From positions 1-64,000 of the forward strand of contig CALJHX010000014.1 in the NCBI GenBank assembly GCA_937770485.1: 64,000 nucleotides of DNA, given 5' to 3'. Position 1 is the first letter of the stretch; the number at the start of each line of letters is the position of its first letter. This DNA is from an uncultured Verrucomicrobiae bacterium. Its GTDB lineage: Bacteria > Verrucomicrobiota > Verrucomicrobiia > Limisphaerales > UBA1096. Below the pieces are notes generated by a model. That model worked only from the letters and a program-made list of their open reading frames with translations, was not told where the DNA came from and did not search any database. The translations under genes were made by a program, and so were the position numbers. Below are positions 56,601 to 64,000 of this stretch, piece after piece.

Positions 56601-57795
56601 GGCCTCGAGTGGTCGCGAGATGTGGAATCGCCCGTACGATCTCACCGGCTGCGGTGGCACCAAATTGGGTGTCGCTTATCAGGATGGCCGCTTGTTGTTC
56701 TTCGGGCACTATAGCAACCACGACGAGGGGCCGTTCAACAAGGGGAACCTGAACTGGCGGCGAATCACCGTGTTACAGTCTGAAAGTGGAAGTCTGCTGT
56801 GGAGCAAACCGCTCAACTATCGCCGCCGCCCGACGATTGTCGGTGACACGATTTACATCGAACCGCGCCGGTGCGATCTTGCCACCGGTGAAATACAGAA
56901 ACGCACGCACCCCATTACCGGCGAGTCTGTCGATTGGGAATTCCTGCGTCCCGGCCATAGTTGCGGCATTGTTACAGCCACGCCGCACAACCTTTTTTTC
57001 CGGTCCTTTAGCGGGGCGATTGTGGACACCGAGCGGGACACAGGTCTGCAGCTTTTCGGGGGGCTACGTCCCGGTTGCTGGAACAGCATGATCCCAGCGA
57101 ACGGACTGTTGAGCATGCAGGAGTCAAGCGCCGGTTGCACGTGCAGTTACTCGCTGCGAACCACGGTTGTCCTGAAAAACAAACCGCAGAAAGGGCTGGC
57201 GGAGTGGTCGGTGTTTATCAGTCAAGCCGCGACCAAGCCGGTGAAACACCTAGCGATTAACTTTGGCGCGCCCGGCGACATGCGCTCGAAGGATGGCACC
57301 GTTTGGTTTGCCTACCCACGCCCGAAGACGACCGTGGGGCAGGGTGCCTTCGCCAACTACGGCGTGAAGTTCAAGCTCAGCGAAGCCGGAAAACCGGAGG
57401 TCGTGCAGCGTGATTGGCGCGGCAAAACCATCGCTGGAACCGACAAGCCTTGGCTCTTCACTTCCGCGCTCAAGGGGGTGACCAAGCTGAAGGTGCCGCT
57501 ATTGGAGAAAGACCAAACTGCCCGATACACGGTTCGACTGGGATTCGCTGTGTTGGCGGAAGCTGCGGGGCAGGTGTTTGATGTTAAGTTGCAGGGCAGG
57601 ACTGTGCTCGAGTCGTTCGATATCGCCGCTTCCGCTGGTGCGCTTGGCCAAGCGGTCACGCGCGAATTCGAGGGTATCAGCGTGACTGGCGATCTCGATA
57701 TCGAGCTGGTTCCGGCCGACAAAAAAGCCAAGCTGGCTCCGACGCTCATTCATGCTCTCGAGGTGAATCGCGAACAGCTTCGCGCAGCGAAATAG
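53635..57795 (+). CDS. Large secreted double PQQ-type beta-propeller with embedded Rossmann domain
   Basis: This 1,386-residue exported protein has a signal peptide (MKSFRWMVLMCFVPFVQEPN) and two PQQ/BamB-like propellers. The first (about 20-480) has blades such as NHVYALDTRTAEERWRFAAG; the second (about 670-1180) includes MAYDAYNGTFLWQRKIPGAV and VVCLEASSGREMWNRPYDLT. Between them (about 520-650) is a Rossmann segment (LNIVIIEQDAARLEAIRRDL, LLAGLYGSRVIAADWDAAEL, LARVLRPAGGVLLLGSV) that reads like a SAM-methyltransferase core without a clear catalytic motif. A malectin-like C-terminal domain follows. Similar architectures occur in Planctomycetes. Exact palindromes at 55147 and 57643 are read as LGQA. 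The small-protein gene behind it starts 5 nt after the stop. Confidence 0.87.
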   Translation: MKSFRWMVLMCFVPFVQEPNAADWPSYRHDGNRSAVSAEVVSGKLNSQWVFESRHRPRTAWPMPGEETPRMHSDRAYNVVVSGRTLFFGNNVDNHVYALDTRTAEERWRFAAGGAVRFAPVVHGGNLYFGSDDGLVYCLNAGDGTLVWKYRPSPSGERVIGNSRLISAWPVRTGLLIEKGIVYFASGIFPYEGLYIGAVDAGNGREIWLNDTSGDQAWGLNYGGMAPQGYIVASELSLFVPTGRGMPALFDKGTGKFNKFLNAGGKVGGAWAMMDAGALYAGNDNKGTDSKVAFDGKSGASRGDQFASFPSIDMVLTKDIAYIATQKGIYAIDRAGNAKATADVPNLAKEEGDLVKLINTIRERHKAAVKANKANDLSKVTAELNKATARLTAIGKEKTTLNAGRVTWFVSREQLGPLAVSGELGTLALAGKTLFAGGNGYVLSVDAASGQLVSMYGLPDNALGLAVADRRLFVSTDSGAIHCLGEQVVQGNPRKVTEAASPVVLGQADTAAATEISLRSGINVGWCLIYGARDAKLAQALAVQTKLNIVIIEQDAARLEAIRRDLLLAGLYGSRVIAADWDAAELPDYFANLIVSGRVQHGDDVQLPVGQLARVLRPAGGVLLLGSVANWPKENVANIVDGLKANVKSSHDSSLEDGWLKFTRGKLDGAGSWSGLYGNTANTSSTNDRLVKGPLGVLWFGEPGSEHMVERHSRSVSPLAVNGRLIVQGMEVVMAYDAYNGTFLWQRKIPGAVRVRVDVDGSNIVATDDSVFVAAHDRVLHLDAQTGRTLREFTVPRQAGGKALRWGNIGVDGNILFGTGAVPLAREYGYLWNALVKKGEWVAEADAPKDALATLKTVKGIHPRPDARAYAYFKRRGLHWHAINPFPGWLPDHKPSAVTDKIMLSEKVFAYNIGTGELLWQHDGAGIPNISLAIAAGRVFFLKDDVEDEEREQARAAVQKEIDGGNYVPEREQKLAEKDRDVRRVVCLEASSGREMWNRPYDLTGCGGTKLGVAYQDGRLLFFGHYSNHDEGPFNKGNLNWRRITVLQSESGSLLWSKPLNYRRRPTIVGDTIYIEPRRCDLATGEIQKRTHPITGESVDWEFLRPGHSCGIVTATPHNLFFRSFSGAIVDTERDTGLQLFGGLRPGCWNSMIPANGLLSMQESSAGCTCSYSLRTTVVLKNKPQKGLAEWSVFISQAATKPVKHLAINFGAPGDMRSKDGTVWFAYPRPKTTVGQGAFANYGVKFKLSEAGKPEVVQRDWRGKTIAGTDKPWLFTSALKGVTKLKVPLLEKDQTARYTVRLGFAVLAEAAGQVFDVKLQGRTVLESFDIAASAGALGQAVTREFEGISVTGDLDIELVPADKKAKLAPTLIHALEVNREQLRAAK

Positions 57796-57800
57796 AGCCG

Positions 57801-58973
57801 GTGAACCATTGGTCAAAACGACTCGGTGTCCTGTTGGCTTGCCTGCTCTCGCTCGAGGCGCTGGCATGCCGGTTTAACGTGCGCGACGTTGGCTTCGTTG
57901 ATCTCGGATCCGAGCCGTACCGCTTGTACATCTTCGTCGGCGACTCCATGCCAGAGGCCGAGCGTGAGTCGTTGCAGTCCATCGCCACTGCCACGTTTTA
58001 CGACTCGAACGTGAAGGCCAAACTGCTGCCGCTTGGCCAAGCGCGCCAGGGCGGGGCCAAGGTGTTTCTTCCCGATGGATTTACAGGCGAAACACCGGTA
58101 GCGGTGCTCGTTTCGCCTGATCAAGAAACAACCATCCCCGTACCCCTGGCCAAGGCAGGCATGCCGATCCTGCAAACGGCCTGGGACGCGCTGGAGTCGG
58201 TGCTGGATTCACCCCGGCGAAACGGCATCCTCAGGAAGGTGTTCGACTGCTACGGCGTCGTGCTAGTTGTTGAGGGTAGCGATGTCGCCCAGAATCGGCG
58301 CATCCGCTCTATGGCCGATTCGGTTGTCTCGGGAATCACGGCCAAACTGCCCGGCTTGGAGAAAGAAATCCAACAACCGCCGGTGGTTGAAGTGATATCG
58401 GCAGAAGCCTTCGAGGCAGAGCGGGCGTTTCTCTGGAGCCTCGGCATTCAGAAAGTTTTGGACCTGCCGCAGGTGGTGATCCTCTACGGTCGCGGCCGAT
58501 TGATTGGGCCTGTTCTCAGCGGCGAACGGTTGAGCGAGTCAAGCGTCAGCGCCATTCTGAACACCATTGGGCTAAATTGCGAATGCGGCCTCGACCGCAA
58601 ATGGATGCAGGGAGTGATGGTGCCGTTGAAGTGGGATCGCGACCGGAAACAGGAAATCGCGAAGCAGTTGGGCTTCAACCCGGAAAGCCCGGAGATCCGG
58701 ATCGAGATGAGTCAAATCCTGGCGAAGGGCGGGGTCGGGCAGGGGGTCAACCGCTCGAAGATTGTCGGCGACACGCTGGACGAACTGCTCACCGGTTATA
58801 GAACCGGCAGCTTGGCTGAAAACACGCCGCCGGTATCGCTTGGCCAAGCGACGGAACCGAGCGTAAAAGAGAAACCGAAGTTTTCGACGATGACTTGGGT
58901 CGTCTTTGTTGGCACCGCAATCCTTGCCATCGGTGGCCTCATCCTACTAAGTGCCCGCCGCCGGAATTTGTAA
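57801..58973 (+). CDS. Uncharacterised exported, C-terminally anchored protein paired with the propeller
   Basis: This 390-residue protein starts with GTG at 57801, 5 nt after the propeller gene stop. It has a signal peptide (LGVLLACLLSLEALA) with Cys at the likely cleavage point (ACRFNVRDVGFVDLG), so it may be a lipoprotein, and a C-terminal transmembrane segment (about 365-385) before RRRNL. The two halves look alike in outline, each with a thioredoxin-like strand order (YRLYIFVGD; PQVVILYGRGRLIGPVL), and there is a GLNCECGLDRKWMQG Cys pair. I recall similar proteins beginning CRFNVRDVGFVD in Planctomycetes but no function. Two iterated palindromes (58032, 58839) encode LGQA. Coupling to the propeller suggests a shared envelope complex. 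Confidence 0.7.
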   Translation: MNHWSKRLGVLLACLLSLEALACRFNVRDVGFVDLGSEPYRLYIFVGDSMPEAERESLQSIATATFYDSNVKAKLLPLGQARQGGAKVFLPDGFTGETPVAVLVSPDQETTIPVPLAKAGMPILQTAWDALESVLDSPRRNGILRKVFDCYGVVLVVEGSDVAQNRRIRSMADSVVSGITAKLPGLEKEIQQPPVVEVISAEAFEAERAFLWSLGIQKVLDLPQVVILYGRGRLIGPVLSGERLSESSVSAILNTIGLNCECGLDRKWMQGVMVPLKWDRDRKQEIAKQLGFNPESPEIRIEMSQILAKGGVGQGVNRSKIVGDTLDELLTGYRTGSLAENTPPVSLGQATEPSVKEKPKFSTMTWVVFVGTAILAIGGLILLSARRRNL

Positions 58974-58992
58974 TAGGGAAAGGCCCTGTGCG

Positions 58993-60534
58993 CTACGGCC
59001 GGCTACGGCCGGCGTCGATGATTTTCTGCAGTCGATGCTTCATGCGATCCAACACCTTTGGATGCTGGAGGGCGATGTCATTTTCTTCCTGTATATCTTT
59101 ACTAAGGTCATAAAGTGAAAATCTTGGAGTGGGCGTGTTTGCAAGTTTATTGCTAACCACAGTATTTCGTTTACGCCTGGAGTCGTGGCGTTGTAGTTTC
59201 CATTTTCCGGCCCGGAAACCGTAGTTGCCACCTTTGCCGTTGTCCTGCTGGATAAGATGCCTGCGGCCCTTGGAGCCTTCTTTGCCTAGCAACGCGTCCA
59301 TGACATCGAAGCTGTCGGGGCAGGCGTCCTTCGGAAGTTCTACCCCCGTGAGTGCAGCGAAACTGGCTGCGAGGTCGATGGTGCAGACCATTTCAATTGA
59401 AGTGCCTTTTGCGATTTTGCCGGGCCAATATGTGATGAACGGAGTTCGTGTGCCCCCCTCAAGTACGCTGTATTTGCCGCCGCTGAAAGGGCCGTTCGGC
59501 CGGTGGTTGCCCATCTTTTCAAGGGCACCGTCCTTGTAGCCGTCATCGCCGACCGGGCCATTATCCGAGCAAAAAACAATGAGCGTATTGCTGGAAAGTT
59601 TCAGCCGGTCGAGGGTCTTGACCAGTTCGCCAACGCACCAATCGAGTTGAACGACAGCATCTCCACGAAAGCCGAGGCCGGATGTGCCGTGGAAGCGTTC
59701 GTGCGGCATGCGAGGCACGTGCAGATCGTGCGACGAGAAAAAGAGGAAGAACGGATTGTCCTTGTTGGCCTCGATCCATTTGTTGGATTGCTTCACCCAC
59801 TCGTCGGCGAGGTCCTCGTCGCGGAAACGCGCCGCGTGGCCGCCGGTGTAAAAGCCGATCCGGCTGATGCCGTTATGGATGGTCGAGTTGTGCCCGTGAC
59901 TCCAGTCCATTTTTAGAGTGCTGCGGTTTGTGAGACCCGTCGGGTGGTCGGGGCTTGGTTTTTTCCTGCCGACCCACAGAGGATCCTTTGGGTCGAGATT
60001 CTTGACGCGATGGTTCACGACATAAACCTGTGGCACACGATCGTTGGTGGTGGGTAGGAGGTAGTTGTAGTCGAAGCCAATCTCGAGCGGACCGGGGTTC
60101 AACTCGCCGTTCCAGTCCGGCCCGCTTGGCCCACCGAGACCAAGGTGCCATTTGCCGATCACGGCGGTCGTATAACCGGCGCTCTTGAGCAGCGATGGCA
60201 GCGTCTCGACGCCGGGCTGGATGATGGCCGGCCCGTTCGGCGGAGCGATGCCGGTGTTGTTCTGGCGAAACGCATATTTACCGGTCAAAAAGGAAAACCG
60301 AGTTGGCGTGCAGGTCGAGGCAGAGCAGTAGCCGTTGGTGAATTGAAGGCCGTTTGCGGCGAGTCGGTCGATGTTAGGGGTCTTGAGATTCTCCGGCTTG
60401 GCCCCGTAACAGCCAATGTCACCGTAGCCAAGATCGTCGGCCATGATGACGATGATATTGGGCTTATCGGTCTTGGCCGCTTGGGCGATGATCGAGGAAG
60501 CTACAGTAAAAAGCAGGGTGGAAAAAAATCGCAT
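58993..60534 (-). CDS. Secreted sulfatase (CTPTR type)
   Basis: This 513-residue sulfatase has a signal peptide (MRFFSTLLFTVASSIIAQAA). Metal and nucleophile motifs are complete: IIVIMADDLGYGDIGCYGA and CTPTRFSFLTGKYAFR (Cys75, modified to formylglycine), VIGKWHLGLGG and VFCSDNGPVG. It is convergent with the paired propeller protein (19 nt gap) and lies upstream-independent of the amidohydrolases. It is the third sulfatase of the window; the three differ in their active-site pentapeptide (CTTTR, CSPSR, CTPTR) and so are not recent duplicates. The inverse half-site CCAAGCGCTTGG (60570-60581) lies just upstream of the start. Confidence 0.94.
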   Translation of the reverse strand: MRFFSTLLFTVASSIIAQAAKTDKPNIIVIMADDLGYGDIGCYGAKPENLKTPNIDRLAANGLQFTNGYCSASTCTPTRFSFLTGKYAFRQNNTGIAPPNGPAIIQPGVETLPSLLKSAGYTTAVIGKWHLGLGGPSGPDWNGELNPGPLEIGFDYNYLLPTTNDRVPQVYVVNHRVKNLDPKDPLWVGRKKPSPDHPTGLTNRSTLKMDWSHGHNSTIHNGISRIGFYTGGHAARFRDEDLADEWVKQSNKWIEANKDNPFFLFFSSHDLHVPRMPHERFHGTSGLGFRGDAVVQLDWCVGELVKTLDRLKLSSNTLIVFCSDNGPVGDDGYKDGALEKMGNHRPNGPFSGGKYSVLEGGTRTPFITYWPGKIAKGTSIEMVCTIDLAASFAALTGVELPKDACPDSFDVMDALLGKEGSKGRRHLIQQDNGKGGNYGFRAGKWKLQRHDSRRKRNTVVSNKLANTPTPRFSLYDLSKDIQEENDIALQHPKVLDRMKHRLQKIIDAGRSRP

Positions 60535-60595
60535 GCCGTTTGTGTACTGGGCACGCCCAAGTCAGTCAACCAAGCGCTTGGCCTATCGGGGGTGT

Positions 60596-62713
60596 TTACG
60601 TCTTGTTCTGCTCCCGGATGTATTTGAGGTAGAACTCATTGAGTTCTTTTGGCCATTTGAAGATGGGTGTTTTGAGAGGGTCAAAGCCCTGTAGGTGCCC
60701 GGGTGACTTGCGTTGGGAGGGTCGTTTATAGCGCCACCCGGTGTCGCCGAAAATCTCCCTGACCAGATTGGCCAAGCCGGGGTCGTATTTCTTGAGTTCC
60801 TCGCGGGTGTCGATGTGGTTGTGGTCGTGATCCGGTGGGCGATTGGAGTTGAACCAGCTTTGCACGCCCTCGGCCCAATACTCTGCCTTGTTGTTGGCGG
60901 CGTATTTGCTTTTCCACAGCCCCTTGCCCATCGCGGCGTTGTAGGTCTTGCCGAGCCGTTTGTCGAAGGTGGTATCCACGTCGTAGATGCCATTGAGGTG
61001 GATGGCGTGGGCGAATTCGTGGATCATGATGTTCTCTGTGTTGTATGGGTCGCCGGGGTAGCAGAGCAGGTTTTCCTCGGCGCAACTGGCGACCGGGTCT
61101 GTGCGGGAGGTACCGAGTCCGCGCGCGCGGCGATCCCAAAACTTGGCTGGCGTCATCTTGCTGTGTTCCGGTACCTGCGTGGTGAACTCGTCGTGTGCCA
61201 TAACGACAAGCCGACAGTTGCGCTTGACCATGTTATCAATGATGTCCTGCCGATGACCGATCATATGGTCGACGAGATAGGCGGCCTCCTTGAGTGCATA
61301 ATCGGAAACTTTACCTGATGAAACGATCGGGAATCCGTTTACGCTCGTGCTCTTTCTGTAAAAGGAGGGGAGGTCGAGGTGCTCCGGCAGTTTGTTGGAG
61401 ACGGCGTGTTTTTCCTCGGTCGATTTTTTTGGTTTCGGGCGGTTTCGGTATTTTTTGTAGAGGCGATTGTGGCGGTTATCGAGGCTGACTTTTTTGCCGG
61501 CGATCCACATCTGTTTCACCTGCGTTCGAATCTCGAGGATGTCGCCGTTTGCCGTGAAGAATGTGGCCTCCTTACCGACCTCGATGGAGCCAAGGCGCTT
61601 GGCTACGCCGAGGATTTCTGCCGTGTGCAGCGTGATGCCCTTGAGCGCTTCAGCTTGAGGCAGGCCGTGTGCTGCTGATTGCGCGGCGGAGTAAGGGAGG
61701 TTGCGGGCGTTTGAGGAGGCGAACCGCGCCAATCCCTCGCTGAAGGCCACCTTCACACCGGCTTTGTGAAGAATTCCGGCGGCGCGGAACTGGATGTCGT
61801 ACCGGTCGAAATCGCGCGTCGGAAGCGTGAACGTGTGCTCGAAAATAACCGGTACATTGTGTTTGGCCAGGAGTTCGGCGATCTGCCATGCGTCGCGTGC
61901 GCCGGCGATAACAGGCTTCCAATCTCGCTTGGTTGCCCAGTTTACTGCCGACTCGATTTGCATCACCGAATTGGCGTGGATGATCAGTGGTTTTTCGCCG
62001 CGAACCCATGGCAGCATTGCGTCCCAGGATGGCACGCCCTTGTGGCCGGGGGCTGATTGCGACTTGGCGTAGGCGCGGGCCTCCTCGAAAAAGTCGTCGA
62101 TTTTCTTAAGTCGCTTGTCGCGTTCCTTGGCCTGTTTCTTGGCATCGTCAGCGGTGGGGTTAATGTTCATCGACGGCCAAAACAGGTGAAGCGCGACTGG
62201 CGAGTGGGTGAGCATGTTTTCGTAGCCCCAACCGGATGTGGCCATCAATCCAGACTGCCCGGTGATCGTGCCGCCTTGTGGAACAGGAAGGAAATGCGTG
62301 ATGCCGTTGGCGCGGGCGACCGGGATTAGTTCGGAGTCGGGGTTGACTGCGAGCCACGACTTGACCTCCGGCGTATAGGTGCCGACCTCGCTGGTATCGA
62401 CGGTGGCGCGCACGGCCGGTATTTCCATCAAGCCAAGCGCGGTGGTAGGCGCGATAAGGCCAGGGAAAAGTTGCTGCCCCTTGAGGTTGACGACCTTCGC
62501 CTCTCCGGCGTCTGGTTGCTGCTCGGCCGGGCCAACGGCTTTGATCGTATCGCCGGCGACGAGTACAAAACCGGGGGAGTGTGTTGGGCCGGAGACAGTA
62601 TGCACCACGGCGTTGGTGAACAGGATGTCTTCAGCGGCGGCGCTTGGCCAAGAGGCGAATACTGCGGCAGCGGCGATCGTGGTAATTGAGATAAAATGTT
62701 TTTGTTTTGTCAT
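60596..62713 (-). CDS. Exported amidohydrolase fused to an HExxH metallopeptidase-like domain
   Basis: This is a single 705-residue frame. The signal peptide (FISITTIAAAAVFASWPSAA) leads into an imidazolonepropionase-like amidohydrolase domain (about 28-410: FTNAVVHTVSGPTHSPGF, PLIIHANSVMQIESAVNWAT, VPVIFEHTFTLP, GITLHTAEILGVAKRLGSIE). After a Lys-rich linker a second domain (about 440-690) carries ENIMIHEFAHAIHLNGIYDV with His565, Glu566 and His569 and a downstream AEYWAEGVQSWF that can supply the third zinc ligand. The conserved N-terminal metal-binding HxH of amidohydrolases is not evident (GLIAPTTALG instead), so the first domain may be catalytically impaired or use other ligands. It follows another amidohydrolase gene by 18 nt. 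Confidence 0.85.
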   Translation of the reverse strand: MTKQKHFISITTIAAAAVFASWPSAAAEDILFTNAVVHTVSGPTHSPGFVLVAGDTIKAVGPAEQQPDAGEAKVVNLKGQQLFPGLIAPTTALGLMEIPAVRATVDTSEVGTYTPEVKSWLAVNPDSELIPVARANGITHFLPVPQGGTITGQSGLMATSGWGYENMLTHSPVALHLFWPSMNINPTADDAKKQAKERDKRLKKIDDFFEEARAYAKSQSAPGHKGVPSWDAMLPWVRGEKPLIIHANSVMQIESAVNWATKRDWKPVIAGARDAWQIAELLAKHNVPVIFEHTFTLPTRDFDRYDIQFRAAGILHKAGVKVAFSEGLARFASSNARNLPYSAAQSAAHGLPQAEALKGITLHTAEILGVAKRLGSIEVGKEATFFTANGDILEIRTQVKQMWIAGKKVSLDNRHNRLYKKYRNRPKPKKSTEEKHAVSNKLPEHLDLPSFYRKSTSVNGFPIVSSGKVSDYALKEAAYLVDHMIGHRQDIIDNMVKRNCRLVVMAHDEFTTQVPEHSKMTPAKFWDRRARGLGTSRTDPVASCAEENLLCYPGDPYNTENIMIHEFAHAIHLNGIYDVDTTFDKRLGKTYNAAMGKGLWKSKYAANNKAEYWAEGVQSWFNSNRPPDHDHNHIDTREELKKYDPGLANLVREIFGDTGWRYKRPSQRKSPGHLQGFDPLKTPIFKWPKELNEFYLKYIREQNKT

Positions 62714-62731
62714 GTTGATGTCCTCCTTGGT

Positions 62732-64000
62732 TTATTCCGTTACAATTTTGCAGTCCATACAATCCACCACTCCCAAGCCGTGCGCGGTCTCGAGCGCACG
62801 CCGGAAAAAAGCGGCCCGGGCATCTTCGGAATCGTCATCTTTTTCCTTATCCTCCTTCTTGTCTTTCTTGGCTTCGCCCTTGGCCTTGGTGAGGAGTTTC
62901 CCCCTTTCCGTTACGCGGGCTTCGGCGAGTTGGAGCGCTTCTCCCCGCTCGAAGTAGCGCTTGCCCTCGATCCAGGTTTCCAAACAAACCGTACGGGTGC
63001 TCAGTGGGTGTTCCGACCAAATCACGAAGTCGCCGTCCTTACCCGCCTCAAGCGAGCCGACGCGGTGGTCGACGCGCAGTTGTTTCGCCGGATTGATCGT
63101 GACGAAATTGAGCGCCTCAGTTTCCTTCGTGTTCCCGTACTTAACAGCCTTGGCGGCCTCAAGGTTGAGGCGGCGGGCGAGGTCGGACGAGTCGGAGTTG
63201 AACGACACCACCACGCCGCGCTCATGCATCAGGCTGCCGGCGTAAGGGATGGCGTCGATAACCTCGTACTTGTACGCCCACCAGTCTGCGAAACAGGAAC
63301 CACCAGCGCCGTGGGCGGCGATTTCGTCAGCCACCTTGTAGCCTTCGAGGACGTGTTGCAGCGTGCCGACCCGGACACCGAATTTCTCCATCGTGCGCAT
63401 GAAGGCGAGTATTTCATCCTGCCGATACGAGTGGCAGTGAATCCAGCGCTCGCCCTTGATGATTTGCCCGAGCGTCTCCAACTCAAGGTCGCGTCTCGGT
63501 GGAGAACCGCCTTTTTCTCGGAAGCGACGCCACTCGCGATTGTACTGCCACGCGGCGGTGAATCGGTTTTCGTGAAACACCGGAACGCCCATCCGGGTTT
63601 GTGGGAACCGGGTGTTTTTGTTGTCGCCCCAGTTGGATTGCTTCACATTTTCGCCAAGCGCGAACTTGATACCCGGCGGGGCGGCCTTGAATTTTAGCGC
63701 CTCCGGCCCTTGGCCAAGTCGCAGCTTGATGATCGCGTTTTGGCCGCCGATCGGGTTGGCCGAGCCGTGCAATAGGTTGGCCACGGTCAGGCCACCGGCG
63801 AGTTGGCGATGGATTTCCGCCGTCTCGGAGTTGACGACGTCGCCGATCGAGACCATGGCCGAGGAGGGCAGGGTGCTTTCGTTGACCGAGCCGAGAATCA
63901 TGCTGTGGTTGTGCGCGTCGATAATGCCGGCCGTGACGTGTCTGCCTTTGGCGTCGATCACGTGGGCGTTTTCGGGCACCTGAAGGTTGCGCCCGATTTT
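62732..64000 (-). CDS. Imidazolonepropionase-like amidohydrolase (5' end outside window)
   Basis: The frame is open to the window edge; 422 residues are visible. Metal-dependent hydrolase features are GIIDAHNHSMILGSVNES with its HxH motif, the long insert around NREWRRFREKGG, the His strand RWIHCHSYRQDEILAFM, VGTLQHVLEGYKVADEIAAH, and GVVVSFNSDSSDLARRLNLE with the catalytic Asp, then LRVDHRVGSLEAGKDGDFVI. A Lys/Glu-rich linker near the C-terminus precedes VVDCMDCKIVTE. It is co-transcribed with the fused amidohydrolase downstream. The two may work as a heteromeric pair in which this one keeps the full metal site. An exact iterated palindrome at 63709 is read as LGQG. Confidence 0.88.
   Translation of the reverse strand, partial: KIGRNLQVPENAHVIDAKGRHVTAGIIDAHNHSMILGSVNESTLPSSAMVSIGDVVNSETAEIHRQLAGGLTVANLLHGSANPIGGQNAIIKLRLGQGPEALKFKAAPPGIKFALGENVKQSNWGDNKNTRFPQTRMGVPVFHENRFTAAWQYNREWRRFREKGGSPPRRDLELETLGQIIKGERWIHCHSYRQDEILAFMRTMEKFGVRVGTLQHVLEGYKVADEIAAHGAGGSCFADWWAYKYEVIDAIPYAGSLMHERGVVVSFNSDSSDLARRLNLEAAKAVKYGNTKETEALNFVTINPAKQLRVDHRVGSLEAGKDGDFVIWSEHPLSTRTVCLETWIEGKRYFERGEALQLAEARVTERGKLLTKAKGEAKKDKKEDKEKDDDSEDARAAFFRRALETAHGLGVVDCMDCKIVTE

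Overview
This 64 kb window looks like chromosomal DNA from a heterotrophic, probably aquatic, bacterium of the Verrucomicrobiota or a close PVC relative. The evidence is gene content rather than a marker gene: three secreted sulfatases, a giant LamG-repeat protein, PQQ-type beta-propeller proteins, a multi-CXXCH cytochrome, a Tat-exported Gfo/Idh/MocA oxidoreductase, a sialidase-like lipoprotein, a TRAP transporter operon and tandem amidohydrolases. No rRNA, tRNA or CRISPR array was recognised. Most of the window is fairly GC-rich; one segment (about 28.8-34.2 kb) is visibly AT-rich.

Layout. 0-5.5 kb: 3' end of ilvC, a secreted Ser/Pro-rich protein, nagB, a HesB/IscA protein, and an eboF-eboD-like pair in which eboD carries a 1-nt frameshift. 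5.5-9.9 kb: a ParE-like remnant, a DUF885 peptidase-like protein, a sialidase-like lipoprotein and a decayed CehA/McbA-type gene. 9.9-18.4 kb: a catabolic block of hydroxyacid dehydrogenase, TIM-barrel isomerase, TRAP DctP/Q/M with overlapping stop/start codons, then a five-heme cytochrome and a propeller protein. 18.4-28.7 kb: glpK with a TlpA-like partner, a sulfatase, a LOG-family protein and a roughly 1,860-residue LamG protein with near-identical 708-bp repeats and one frameshift. 28.8-34.2 kb: an AT-rich island with beta-carbonic anhydrase and a SulP transporter, between two dead IS5-type copies in direct orientation and next to a dead IS1595. 34.2-44.5 kb: mnmE, a subtilase, a RidA-MobA fusion, apbE, an oxidoreductase, a YdjC deacetylase and an M28 peptidase. 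44.5-45.8 kb: a graveyard with a 21-bp periodic repeat and ISL3, RAYT and Sel1 fragments. 45.9-64 kb: PAP2 and acyltransferase lipid genes, two sulfatases, a sarcosine-oxidase-like enzyme, a double-hydrolase esterase, a double propeller with its partner, and two amidohydrolases, one fused to an HExxH metallopeptidase-like domain.

The strongest unexplained signal is at DNA level. The perfect palindrome CTTGGCCAAG occurs at least 29 times by eye (about 0.06 expected for a random 10-mer), in all reading frames and between genes, often extended to GCGCTTGGCCAAGCGC. It is absent from the IS-flanked island, from the transposon graveyard and lipid genes, and from several other stretches. This resembles the cyanobacterial HIP1 situation with a different sequence, and it may separate resident from recently acquired DNA.

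Limits: everything here was read by eye. Family names rest on recognised motifs, and start codons are chosen from signal peptides, overlaps and family length.
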